Source: Leptidea sinapis (taxonomy: Eukaryota; Arthropoda; Insecta; Lepidoptera; Pieridae). Taken from it: DNA of 64,000 nucleotides. The stretch is taken from positions 5,518,001 through 5,582,000 of the forward strand of contig NC_066292.1 in assembly GCF_905404315.1 (NCBI RefSeq), written 5' to 3'. Below the pieces are notes generated by a model that was not told the DNA's origin, searched no databases, and saw only the letters and a program-made list of their open reading frames with translations. This document shows positions 9,867 to 20,709 of the stretch, in pieces (position 1 is the stretch's first letter; the number at the start of each line of letters is the position of its first letter). Position numbers and translations under genes: made by a program.

Positions 9867-10480
9867 TTTTTTTATGAAATAAAGGGATGAGACGAGCAGG
9901 ATGAGCGTTCGGCTGATGGTAATTGATACGCCCTACCCATTACAATGCAGTGCCGCTTAGGATTCTAGAAAAACCCTAAAATTCTGAGCGGCACTACAAT
10001 TGCGCACGTCACCTTGAGACATAAGATTTTAAGTCTCATTTGGGCATAAAAATTTATATAAAATAATTCACAAAGCGTATTGATAAAACCCACAGTGAAA
10101 ACTTATAAACTATCGAATAAAATAAGTTTTGTGTTTATAGCTATCATAGTTTTATGATAATATAAACAATTCAAATAAAAAAGACTATTTTTCAAAAAAT
10201 AAAAGTATCGAGATTTTTTTTCGTAATCGTGTTTTCGAAACAGCGATAATTTAGATAAAGAAATGAAGATAAACATGTCAAAAAATTGGAAGCGTAGTAT
10301 TTGTAGAAGTATTTTAAGTAGATTTTCAAAAATGTTACTTTTTAGGACTATAGCGCCTTAAGTCTCATTTGCCCAGTAATTTCACTAGCTACGGCATCCT
10401 TCAGACCGAAACACAGTAATGTTTACACATTAGTGCTTCACGGTAGAAATAGGCGCCGTTGTGGTACCCATAGACGCTGC
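9867..10480 (-). mobile_element. SR1 repeat split by a 315-bp insertion
   Basis: The 3' half (T-run, then GACGAGCAGG, CCCATTACAATGCAGTG and the GCCGCT foldback) lies at 9867-10042. The 5' half (GTCTCATTTGCCCAGTAATTT to GTGGTACCCATA) lies at about 10358-10480. The two meet at a duplicated 14-mer. The repeat is 5'-truncated at GGTACCCATA relative to full copies. Confidence 0.8.
10043..10357. mobile_element. Unclassified 315-bp insertion in SR1
   Basis: The segment is bounded by TTAAGTCTCATTTG at 10029-10042 and 10358-10371, where the intact repeat has only one copy. It is very AT-rich, begins GGCATAAAA and ends TATAGCGCC, giving only a GGC/GCC terminal match. It has no ORF and no poly(A) end that I can define. 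A 14-bp duplication suggests retroposition or another staggered-cut mechanism. Confidence 0.7.
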
Positions 10481-10966
10481 GTTTAGCAATTATGGATAGA
10501 GTCACATCGACAGCGCTATGCATCTTGTGGGATTTTCTGTGGGACACCTTTTATTGAGATTTATAAGATTATTAAGTTAATATGACACTTTGGGTGCATT
10601 ATTTTATGGTTTGGATGGACGTTGTTATGGGTCATGTTGGTGTGACGATAAGTTATAACAGCCTCCCATACTTTCTCGCAACAACAGAGGAATCGCATCC
10701 GCTTTTTTTAAAACTAAGAGTACCTATCTGGAAGCGTGCAAGTTAATTCCAGTTTCGTTTTGTAAGTTTCGTTGTGCGTGGAGGCGTCACTCACAAAATC
10801 ACTAGATGTTGAGGAATAATATTTGAGTTTCTGGCGGGTTGTGTGATGATAACTAGGTTCAAACAACCCTTGGAAAGCTAGTTAATAATCATTAAATGAA
10901 CAACATCGGCGCACAAATTGGTGCAGGGATGCTTTTTAAATTCTTATATTCGTATGGCACAGAGTC
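10481..10966. other. Interval with one small family B scrap
   Basis: CTCGCAACAACAGAGGAATC (about 10675-10694) resembles the family B LINE 3' tail in minus orientation. Nothing else is recognised. Confidence 0.35.
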
Positions 10967-10969
10967 TTA

Positions 10970-11275
10970 CGGCCACTCCCAATATACTATCTACAGATAG
11001 AGATCAATTACTTCCTTCTACTGTCAGTAATTAGCTGTCAATAATATGAATCTGTCCCAATATACACGATAAGTCATTCTTATCGCCAGTTCACTGTTGC
11101 AATATCCATACAAACTTATATCCCTGGTAAGCTATACGTCGTCCCATTGACAGACAGCTTGTATGGATAAGATGAGTTAGCGTCGATAAGTTTATTGGGA
11201 CAAAAAAGTCAACGATAGTTACGTTTTTTTATCTCAAGTAGGCCACAACCGGAGACTGAATATTGGGAATCGCCG
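10970..11275 (+). mobile_element. 306-bp TTA-flanked MITE, copy 1
   Basis: The ends are CGGCCACTCCCAATAT and ATATTGGGAATCGCCG, flanked by TTA at 10967-10969 and 11276-11278. Internal motifs (CTGTCAGTAATTAGCTGTCA, ATAAGTCATTCTTATCGCC, GATAAGTTTATTGGGACA) recur in reverse complement at 22042-22345. TTA duplication plus terminal inverted repeats is the PIF/Harbinger pattern. It has no transposase. Confidence 0.85.
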
Positions 11276-11278
11276 TTA

Positions 11279-12914
11279 ATGTCTTAATTAATGCTGTGAG
11301 ATAGATATCGACCTATATACTTAATGCAAATATCTAAAAAGCTTGGTTGACAGTCGATCAATCTTTAAATTCATCTTTTTAGTTTCCATTTCTAAAATGA
11401 ATGAGAGATCACAGGCAGTAGCCACCCAAAGGTTGGGGTCCGTAGCGGTCGGTAGCGGAGCCCACGCGTCTCGGAAGCAAGACATTACAATTTTATTAGT
11501 GGTAATCATCTTAAGTGTTATCAGCTTAATTGAATAATGCATCGTCATATCTGCCAATGTTTTAACGTTTCTATACAAGTCTTCACGCCTGGATGCGGCT
11601 CTGGAGAATTTGCTAATGAAATTTGCAAATTCTCCAAGGATCACTATCGTTAGTTGAGCGCAAATTTAGCATTTTGGCATTTATTTTTGCTTAGACGATT
11701 TGGACAAACTGATTATTAGCCTAACAGCCGAGCAGGTGAAAATATGACCTTTTCAATTATTGCCACCGAGTGAAATAAACTTCTCTCAAAAGATAACGAA
11801 ATTTATTAATCTCAACGAACATGTAATAGTACCAAAAAGTACAAACAGGTGTACATTTTATACCCTTTTATGATATTTTTTGCGGGTTATGTACAGTGTG
11901 AGAACATAACAACAGTGTTATCAGATCCACCTTAGAATAGCACGCCATCAATTTATCACTAACACCTAGTACCAAGTAATTATCGTTGTCTCCGGATAAT
12001 TTACATCTACATAGACTGGTAAGTACATCGTACATCACAAAGACAATCATCATTATCAATCAAGAAAGTTTGGGTTAGGAAGTAGACATACGTGTAAAAA
12101 TGTATAACTTTGCCTTATTTGAATTTGATGATATTGTTCATATGACACAGGAAAGAAAAAGAATAGTGGGCTAAAAATAAATCACCGAGTTGCACTGCGT
12201 TGAAGCTATTTTGTGTTGTATTTTTGTATCTTTCAATTTCATATTAATCTTCGTATTCATCTAATCGTGATAAGATATCCTTCACTTCTAGGATAATTAT
12301 ACAAGGTAGAGTGAGGGGACGTAAGCCAAAAGACCCGCTTCGTCCAAAAATTTGGGTATAGGTAACAAATTTAATTTGTATACTTTATTTACACAATTTA
12401 CCTTACAGCGACAAAACTTTCGGAATCTTTTCAAGCAGGTTCGTATCGCGGGTACAAGATAATGTAAAGATTATAAAAATGGATTATTATTACTAATTAA
12501 AATTATGTAAATATAAAAGTAATGATGAACAAACATTACCAACCGAAAATATTAGTGTATCTAATATAAGATAGAGTAACTATAGTAAAGAACAGGATGC
12601 AGTGAAGATCACAATTGCTGCATGGATACACTTTCATAGACAACAACACTCATGATAAGTCTTCTATCAATTATTGGTAGATATGCTAGCGTCGTGTTGT
12701 CTTCTAAAATAATACAACTTAAATACGTAAAGTTATGATAGATAATAAATTTTATATATTAATTAAGAGCTTAATTGTAACAATGCGGGATATGGCCCCT
12801 AATTTACAATTAGTGGCTTTACTAATTCATTTTAAGGATGTGATTTGCTACGCATTCATTATTTATTTTACCCCTAGTAGACCCGACAGTTTGTTCATTA
12901 CACATAAGTTTTTT
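11279..12914. other. Mostly featureless interval with one strong hairpin
   Basis: A perfect 12-bp inverted pair (11602-11613 and 11625-11636; TGGAGAATTTGC and its complement) surrounds an 11-nt loop. No ORF of substance or known repeat was found; the rest is AT-rich. Confidence 0.4.
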
Positions 12915-13143
12915 TTTATTTTTATGCATAACGGAGCGTACGGGTCACCTAGTGTTAAGTGATCACCGCCACCCACATTATCCTAATTTGGGGGGTGTTG
13001 TGTGAAGGTGAAACAGCTCTTCGGAACACTACCCGTGATAAATACGGTAGAAGACACACAATGAAGCGCCGTCTCTACGCAACGCCAAGTGATCCAGCCG
13101 TTCACAGAGCACTGGGTCCCCGACAATTCGAGCTGGTCTGCGT
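12915..13143 (-). mobile_element. Family B LINE fragment with internal deletion
   Basis: On the minus strand the family B 3' tail (GTGATCACCGCC and CGTACGGGTCACC motifs on plus) is joined directly to the segment around ACAATGAAGCGCCGTCTC and CCGACAATTCGAGCTG. About 150 bp present in longer copies is missing between them. It ends at CTGCGTT, where a different LINE fragment begins. Confidence 0.7.
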
Positions 13144-13224
13144 TAATAGGTATAATATACTCGTAGTTATTTATGATTTTATGAATTTGTCATTGATAAG
13201 TTCAGTGAGTCAGTTAGTACTGAG

Positions 13225-13415
13225 GACAGGTAATTTATATATTAGTTATGCTGATAATATCGTGTTTCTCAGCCCATCCATCAAGTGGTTGAGGAAGCTG
13301 GTGTCTGTTAGCATTAGGCTAATACTCATAACATCACTTAAAAATAACGTTTCCAAAACCGAAATGATGGTTCTCGCATTGGGTAGAGGTCCGGAAAAGG
13401 CACCTAAGGTATAAT
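13225..13415 (+). pseudogene. LINE reverse transcriptase motif C fragment, third family
   Basis: One frame reads ISYADNIVFLSPSIKWLRKLV and continues to NNVSKTEMMVLALGRGPEK. This is RT motif C (YADD altered to YADN) with the usual downstream YNVSKTEMM helix. It differs from families A and B and no other part of the element is present. Confidence 0.65.
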
Positions 13416-13457
13416 ATCTAAACTGATGTGTTACAACTACGGAGTTGCGTGGAGATA

Positions 13458-13811
13458 GGTGGAGTGTTCCGAAGCGCCGTTTCACCTGATTCCTGCCGCC
13501 GAATTGCACCTACGCACGACCCGCTACAACTTAGGATATCATCCCCACCATCTGAATGTGTGGCGGTACTCCACAGTGTGGTTTTCAAGGAGCTTTGTTC
13601 CACGTACTTCAAAGCTGTGGAATGAACTTCCTTGTGCGGTGTTTCCGGGATGATGTGACATCGGTACCTTCAAAAAAAGCGCGTACACCTTCCTTAAAGG
13701 CTGGCAACGCTCATGTGATTCCTCTGGTGTTGCAAGAGAATGTGGGCGGCGGTGATCACTTAACACAAGGGGACTAGAACGCTCGTTTGTCCTCCTTTTC
13801 CATAAAAAAAA
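13458..13811 (+). mobile_element. Family B LINE 3' end
   Basis: Coding C-terminus in several frames (LIPAAEL.LRTTRYNL, RSFVP...[22 protein letters not shown]) followed by the GTGATCACTTAACAC tail and an A-run at about 13804-13811. It carries frameshifts (GCTGTGGAATGAAC, then GGGATGATGTGAC). It is 5'-truncated at about 13458. Confidence 0.8.
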
Positions 13812-14411
13812 TACTTAGGGCACGTGCTTACCTCCGTAATCGACTGCAAGCTGAAAGAAGGGCTCTCGCCGTCTCAGAGGACACATAATTGCGCGCCAAT
13901 TTGCTAAGTGTAGTCGACATGTAAAGACCACACTTCTCAAAGCAGGATTTGATTCCAGAATACGTACGTCTTATAAGACAACCGCAGTAATGCAGTGCAT
14001 ATGGTAGTGCATCTGCAGGCATGCTCGTTGAGAGGGTTCCTGACTTCTTCGCTGTAAATCCGCTAAATCAGCATTTTTTTTTATTTAACAGTTATTTGAC
14101 AAAGTTGATTAAAACTATCCATAGTGGCATCTATTTATTGATCGTTTTAATTTTGCAAAATCGGGAAAGAAAAAAATCTATATGGTCATCTGTTTAAATG
14201 ATTGATCCTCTTTCTTTGAAATATAAAATAAATTTAATCGATCGATATATTTATCTGTTCTTAAACATACACTTTTAATGTTTGGTACCTACTTATACAA
14301 TAATAATATTTGATCCCCTTTTTTTAGTAATTGCTACATTGGCTTGTAATATGAAAGAAAAAACCTGATGAATAAAAAAATCGAATTTTTTTTTGGGACC
14401 TACTACTGTGA
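13812..14411. other. Interval without recognised genes
   Basis: A 64-codon minus ORF (13828-14022) is cysteine-containing but matches no family I know. The remainder is AT-rich. Confidence 0.35.
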
Positions 14412-14419
14412 ACAATTTC

Positions 14420-16481
14420 CAGTTACGGATTAAGAAAACTTGATGCCCTAAGCAATCCATGCCTGTAGGGTCCCCCTATCCGTATGTCAACTAGAATTGG
14501 TCTTTAAACCTTTACCGCCTAAAAACATTAGTTTTTTGTAAAGTGATGATTTTAGGTGTTAGGTATTATTTAGAAATGAATGATGACTTTAGGTCAAAAT
14601 CAAATCAAATCAAAATCAGTTTATTCACGTAGGTCACGGAAATGACACTTATGAATATCAAAATTAAAAAAGAAATCTTATTGAATCTACCGCTACTTCG
14701 TAAAGGGTTGAGCTTCTGAGAAGAAGTAGCAAGAAACTCGTTGCCACTCTTTTATATCAAGATTTACATTTACATCGATTTACAAATCATTTCAATTACA
14801 ATATAATATGTAAAATGTAAAATGATGCAACAAACACACTCAAACGTCAAATAGTCAATGTCTTACACGAGTAGGTAAGTCAAAAAAGTAAATGTAAATT
14901 AATACAAAAGTTATTACAGTAGCTGCATCATCCAGATACACCATAAATAAGTAAAGGTATTCTGTGAGCATTTTATAAGCGATTATAAATAAATAAATAT
15001 GTATATATCTATACATATATATACACACAATAACTTTTAAGAATCTGAAACCGAGTCCCCGGCAACAGGATCATCCTGCCACCGCAAGTAACGCCCGTTC
15101 AAGAGCTCCGCCTCCCTCAAGCATATTTTAGGGAAGGAACGACCCGTCCCACGTCGCCGCCACAAGCAGTGACATTTAAGCGAGCATGATGAAAACTGCC
15201 ACAAGAACTCAACCAAATAACAAAAAAAAGAATGTTCATCTAAAATATATTCAACAACACTCACTAAACACCTCTACTTATAATTTGACCATTTTGCTTT
15301 AGTATAAATTATTCATTTTTCAAAAATTATTCATAATTATAAATACTTTAATATTTAATTAAGGGTAATAAAAGCTCAAATCTTTTAGAGCAATTCATAC
15401 CCATGCTTTCTTATCACCTAAATAATCCTTTAAATTATAATACGATTTTTCCATAAGTTTATGTTTAATAAAGGCTTTGCACTTGTTGAGGGACATTTCC
15501 ATTATGTTCTCAGGAAGCTTATTATAAAATCTAACGCAATTACCGATGAATGACTTGTCGAGTTTACTAGGCCTAGAAGTGGGCATTAACAGTTTATTTT
15601 TGTTTCTAGTATTACTATTGTGGTTTTCATATACCTTTTGAAATTTATTGCCATTTTTATGAACATACACTAAATTTTCATATATGTATTGGTTAGAAAC
15701 AGTCATAATTTTAAACTCTTTAAATTTAGATCTAAGCGACTCTCATACCATAAATTGCCCGAACAGCTCTTTTCTGCAGCACGAAAATAGAATCATTATC
15801 AACATTATTAGTATTAACCCATAATAATATACCATATGACATAATGCTGTGAAAGTAACAAAAATAAACCAATCTTGCAGTTTCAATGTCTGTTAAGGAA
15901 CGAACCTTTTTTACTGCGTATGCAGCAGAACTTAGTCTACTTGATAAATTTTCTATATGAGTTTGGAGTTTGGCATCTAGCGTCCAAGAAAAACAGCGGT
16001 ATCAACTATATTTAATTTCTCGTTTTTAAGCTGTATATCGATAGGCACTTGCTTAACATTAGGTAAAGTAAATTTAATGCATTTCGTTTTTAAGTTATTA
16101 GCTTCAAACCAATGTACAACTTTAGTTTAAGCATTGTTAACAACATCAAAATTTGGTAAACAACGGTATATTTTAAACATGAGTGATGTATCATCAGCAA
16201 ACAACACAATTTGATATTTATCCTTTGCAATATAAGGGAGATCATTTATATAAATAAGGAATAGAAAAGGTCCTAAAATTGAGCCCTGTGGAACCCCCAT
16301 TTTAACTATATGTCAACTTACAACGCGCGAATTTTCAAACTAGTCCTAGAAACACATTTTGGTGACGAGAGAATGAGAAGTGATGCCCTAGGACGAATTT
16401 TTTATGTGCGTCTTCTGGTGCCCCCACAGACGTGATGCCCTAGGCAATTGCTTAATTTGATTAAGGGTTAATCCGTCACTG
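14420..16481. mobile_element. hAT-like inverted-repeat element carrying a LINE insertion
   Basis: The left end CAGTTACGGATTAA (14420-14433) matches the right end TTAATCCGTCACTG (16468-16481) as an inverted repeat with one mismatch. Inside both, GATGCCCTA.GCAAT recurs in inverted form. Flanks ACAATTTC (14412-14419) and AGAATTAC (16482-16489) agree at six of eight positions, as a decayed 8-bp duplication might. CAGTG-type ends with 8-bp duplications suit hAT. No transposase remains; the middle is the LINE at 14593-16310. Confidence 0.5.
14593..16310 (-). mobile_element. Family A CR1-group LINE, 5'-truncated
   Basis: Read on the minus strand it starts at RT motif B ([14 protein letters not shown] near 16300), passes the motif C region at about 16205, then the thumb, and ends in a clear C-terminal frame at 15706-15395 (SNQYIYENLVYVHK, NTRNKNKLLMPTSR, FIGNCVRFYNKLPENI). 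Frame breaks lie between 15730 and 16200. The 3' UTR runs to a (GATTT)n-type tail near 14593-14615. It lies inside the hAT-like element and so is younger than it. Confidence 0.8.
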
Positions 16482-16489
16482 AGAATTAC

Positions 16490-17599
16490 CGATTCAGTTC
16501 TGGCACTCACCTGCTGCCGCGGCACTTAACTAAATAAGAAAAGGATCACATATTATTTATGTATACCATCTAATTATTAAAGAGTATGTTAAAACATAAT
16601 TATTATGTAACTTTAAATGCAGTTCATTTATAACATTACGATCAACTAATAAAGACGCAATCATAATATCACAGAGTAGGGTTCGATAGGTACTTAGATG
16701 CTTACTTAGATGTATGTACGTATTAATTGTTAATATATAACTAGATTAAATAAAAATAAATACATCATTTATTTTTCAATGTAATGTACAATAGATAAAT
16801 AAGTTTTAAGAGGATCACATAATATTGTACCAAATATGTCTCGGGATGAAGTTAAAATAAATAAATTAATAATTGTCATTGCATAAAATTGTACTTATCA
16901 GCGCCATCTACTAGAAGCTCTACAATTTATGTGAAAGCCGTAAATAACTAGAAACTATGGTTAAGAAGTATGCTTATAAGTTTAGTAGATAAAATATAGA
17001 TGGGGCTATTTAATAGAGTATTTTTCCGAATTTATTTCTTATGTTTCTTTTTATGTCAAACCTATGATTAAGGCGCGGACTGACTAGGATTGTAAACGCT
17101 ACACCCAACCCTACAATATTTGTGTTGATCATGTGGCTGAGCTGCAAAAGGGCATTTATTTTACTGATTGTCTTTTTTTTATTAAAAATTTACGTATTAA
17201 ATTGAAAAATTGTGGGTTTAAGTGTTAGAAAATTACTAATTCTATTAAATTCTTCAAAAAAGAATATTATTATAGCTGAAAATTCGGAAATTTTTGACTC
17301 AATTTTTTTTTTGGGAAGCAACTTCCAAATTTTTTATTGGATATTTCAAATTATACATAAATATTCTATTCGGTTCAAAATTTTCTTTAAGTCTTTCTTT
17401 GTGCACTGTATTTTATACGTCGGAATATTTTCATTGCGTTATGTTGTAATCGACTCTCTCTTAATTTTCAAATGTTATAAATATCTGATTCCGAAGTTTC
17501 GGTAACATTTCAGAAATCATGTTGAAATTCAGTCATTTTCGTTATAAATTAAAGAAGAAGATAATAAAAAAATATATATTGAGCAAGGGAAAAAAAAAT
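16490..17599. other. AT-rich stretch without supported genes
   Basis: The 97-codon ORF at 17212-17505 is almost entirely A/T-driven (I, F, K, S, L, Y) and has no motif. No repeat was recognised. Confidence 0.45.
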
Positions 17600-17757
17600 A
17601 ATTATAATAAATATTCACACACTTTTACACAAATTATCTTGCCCCAAACTAGGCATAGCCTGTACTATGGGTACAAGATAACGATTCAATACAATATAAT
17701 TACTTAGACATACATAAATACTTATATACATCCATGGCTCGGAAACAAACATTCATA
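17600..17757 (-). repeat. Dispersed repeat E, second copy
   Basis: This is the reverse complement of the unit at 3432-3625, sharing CTTGCCCCAAACTAGGC, ACTTAGACATACATAAATAC and CCATGGCTCGGAAACAAAC. The ATT-rich tail is degraded here. The flanks contain no clear duplication. Confidence 0.6.
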
Positions 17758-18680
17758 TTCATCGTATAAAATGTTTGCACTGTGTTCATAATATTGTGTC
17801 CTATTCAGTACCAAATTCAATTTTATTAATATCATTGATGGAAGTATTTTCTTGTTACCATTTCGTTAAGTGCATGCGTGGAGTGTGGGGGCCCACATTA
17901 CAATGTCGGAGTGTCAATTTGTTGGGATTTATGTCACGAACTACGCCCAGTGCAGCTCAGCTAAACATTCTAAGAGATTTATGTACAAGTTTGCTAACTT
18001 TTGAGCTCTGGTCCATGTGTATAAGGGACATATTAGTAATTATTTGTACCAAAATGTTTCTTGTCAAAAAAAATTGACAAAATAACAACCGATTTTTTCT
18101 GTATTGTTGATAGATGTAAAAGTGTTGTGTTGTGATACTGATAATTATTTTTTTTAATGATGAAAATTCAATGCAAGAATCTGGGTTATGTACCTACATT
18201 TTTTTTAATTAAATAATTAATGAAATAAAAAAAAAATAATTAAATTTTCATAACGGCATAGAACAACAGAAACTACAGAAGTATTATCAACAAAAGTCAA
18301 AACGTAACAATGAAAACATCAAAAACAAAGCGGTTATAGCACGAAAATATTACGACATGAAACGCTGATGAACTTGCAAGCCGTACTGACGCAACAGGAC
18401 AAGCGTGAGTGGTCAAAGGGGTACGGGAGGGGACTTCACGTTCCAGAGGGGACTTCAGGGATAATGTGGCCGTGAAGTATAGTACTTCACAAGGTTATGT
18501 AGCATCACTAATGGCGTTAATGCATGGTTTTCATGTAAAGCTAATACGTTAAAATTAAAGAAAATTGAAAGCCCCGGGACTTGCTAGTAAAAAGATAAAC
18601 AAAAATTTCAGAAAGTCCATGTCATGTCTGTTTATATTAAGTAAAATGCATTAAATATTTGAAACTAATTCTCAACGAAG
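17758..18680. other. Interval without recognised features
   Basis: A 100-codon ORF (17775-18077) has no family resemblance. The rest is AT-rich with long A- and T-runs. Confidence 0.35.
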
Positions 18681-18757
18681 TATAAAAAGGGGGGAAGTAC
18701 AATGGAAGATTCCAATGTGCTCAGCGGAACGGACAGTCGGGTCCGCCAGACGTAAGT
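18681..18757 (+). promoter_or_regulatory. Candidate TATA box, short first exon and splice donor
   Basis: TATAAAAAGG at 18681-18690 is followed by ATG at 18702 and 16 open codons (MEDSNVLSGTDSRVRQ) up to CGTAAGT at 18751-18757, a consensus 5' splice site. TATA, short coding first exon and strong donor is a common layout in insect cuticle and secreted-protein genes. The peptide lacks a signal sequence and no second exon was found, so this may be chance. Confidence 0.25.
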
Positions 18758-18949
18758 TCCTCTAAAATTCTAGCCTTCATGTAGGAATGTTTCCCAACTC
18801 CCGAGTCCAGAGACGGATTCACTCATACATGCATTTTACTATACTATACTACCACTACTTCGAAAAGAAATGACGCTCTGAGAAAAAAGGAAATCAATCA
18901 AAAATAAAACTTTTTAAAAATAACTGATCAGTGGGATCACGGATCAGTT

Positions 18950-19215
18950 ACTAGCCGGCATCCTTTGCACAGGATGCCGGCTAGTTTATTAGTACCACAA
19001 CTGCGCCTATTTCTACCGTGAAACAGTAATGTGTTAACATTACTGCTAGATAAATGAGACTTAACATCTTATGTCTCAAGGTGACGAGCGCAATTGTAGT
19101 GCCGCTTAGAATTTTTGGGTTTTTTAAGAATCCTGAGTGGCACTGAATTGTAATGGGCAAGGCGTATCAATTTCCATGAGCTGAACGTCCTGCTCCTCTC
19201 GTCCCTTATTTATAT
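18950..19215 (+). mobile_element. SR1 repeat with a snap-back 5' end
   Basis: The SR1 body runs from GGATGCCGGCTAG through the usual GTGACGAGCGCAATTGTAGTG and GGGCA.GGCGTATCAATT blocks to CGTCCCTTATT. The CTGTGTTTCGG-to-CTGGGCAAATGAG segment is shortened. Its first 14 bases (18950-18963) are the exact reverse complement of 18972-18985, leaving an 8-nt loop. Confidence 0.8.
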
Positions 19216-19224
19216 AAAATGTTA

Positions 19225-19375
19225 TCATATTATGACCCTCAGCTTGGTGTGCCGTTTGTACGCCTATAGACCTCCTCCAACTGCCTCCATTGAGTTCTGT
19301 TCTTAGCAAACCTTGTCAAATACAGCCCTATAGTCAAGCGTGTCGTCCGCCCATTTCATTTTTGGTGGTGCCTGT
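19225..19375 (-). pseudogene. RTE-type LINE C-terminal relic
   Basis: On the minus strand, MKWADDTL is followed in another frame by FAKNRTQWRQLEEVY. This is the W-DD...RTQWRQLEEA pattern found at the extreme C-terminus of RTE-clade ORFs. A frameshift separates the two halves. It abuts the 3' end of the SR1 copy at 19215. Confidence 0.55.
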
Positions 19376-20624
19376 CTTCTGGTGCCATTTATAGGATACT
19401 AAATCGTCTCTCTCTCGCTCCGTTTGTCTATTGTGCTACGGAAGCATGTGCCCAGAGAATAAAGACGAGAGTTAATCTTAATATCGTATTTTATTCTGTT
19501 GTATTGAAATATGTTTATTCACTAACCTGCTCTTTACTACGTAAACCATGTAGCTAACATCAATTGCAATAAATTTATAATTCATCAAAGTTATTGGGCG
19601 CAATTATAAATTGGCGATTTAGGAATCGCATTTGAATCCGTTTCCTGCTTTTGGAATTTCAATAACCAATCTATGAAATGTCTTGGTGTTCTCTTTCTTC
19701 AATCAATATATTATTATGGGATGATGTATTTGTATTTTGAAATTGGTATTATTTAATAATAGTTTAAGTAGTATAACTTAGTAATTGAAAAGTGCAGCAA
19801 AGGTCACACACAGTACGTCTCTGTACATTTCTAAGTGATTGGGGATGCCAGCCGTCAAACTTCCCCATTCCATTATTGCTGTTGGTATGAACTATGAAGT
19901 CGGACGAAGCAATTGTAAATAGTTTAGTTACGACTGACGTCTTCGGTGTTCAGTCTTGATCATTTCAGTTTCGATGCTGTTTCCCTTCTTGATATTATAA
20001 ATATACAAATCATGATTTCCTGCATCTGCTTTTATTGAAACACTAGCTTAATTGCAACGTCCAGCACCTATGTGTGTGGCGGTCATCCATAAACTTTCAC
20101 CACGCCAAAATTTGTGTAATCAAAATCCATTCTTATTGTTTCCAGATGGATATGCTGTGGGTACTATCAAAACTAGCACGTACCTGATGCCCTAGCAGTG
20201 CTCATGTGTTTCCTCTGGTGTTACAACTGAGGTAACAAGCAAAAAATATGACCTAAATATGTTAATAAAGTCCATGCTCCTGTTCGTAGAAAGAAAAAAC
20301 AGGTCACATTGAGGCTCGTGTCACTAGTAGACACTTACTATTTCGAATCATAGTAAAAGCACTATTTCGAGTTGAAAAGCTGTCTTAGAATGAATCAGGA
20401 AATTAAGTGAAAATCGATGTGACACATTGAATTAGTTGAAGTTTTCGAGTTGTGCTCGGCAGACCATAAATGGCGTCCGGCGTCTTATACGAGTGAGTGT
20501 TAGGTATAACATATAAACATATAACTGGTGTGTAGTGTATTGATATATATATTTAAGTTAGTTCTTACCTTTTTCAGTAGGCAACTGCTTCCATATTAAA
20601 CTATTTCAAATTGTTTTAACTTGG
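19376..20624. other. Interval with one small family B scrap
   Basis: GTGCTCATGTGTTTCCTCTGG at about 20197 resembles the family B LINE tail (plus). No gene or other element was recognised. Confidence 0.35.
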
Positions 20625-20705
20625 CTATATTGGCCAAGGGTTCCGAAAGCCCAATGGAGGCAGTTGGGGAAGCCTATGCAAAAGGGCACAACGAGCTGAG
20701 GGACA
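20625..20705 (+). pseudogene. RTE-type LINE C-terminal relic
   Basis: The frame reading MEAVGEAYAKGHNELRDI and ending in TAA at about 20709 resembles the terminal GEAYAKRHTELRDI motif of a LINE ORF. The sequence CCAATGGAGGCAGTTG is shared with 19225-19375 in inverted orientation. Confidence 0.45.
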
Positions 20706-20709
20706 TTTA

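Noticed and set aside
13828..14022. Cysteine-containing 64-codon minus ORF
   Set aside because: No match to a known family and no neighbouring gene signals.
17212..17505. 97-codon membrane-like ORF
   Set aside because: Hydrophobicity follows from extreme A/T content; no start context, motif or conserved feature.
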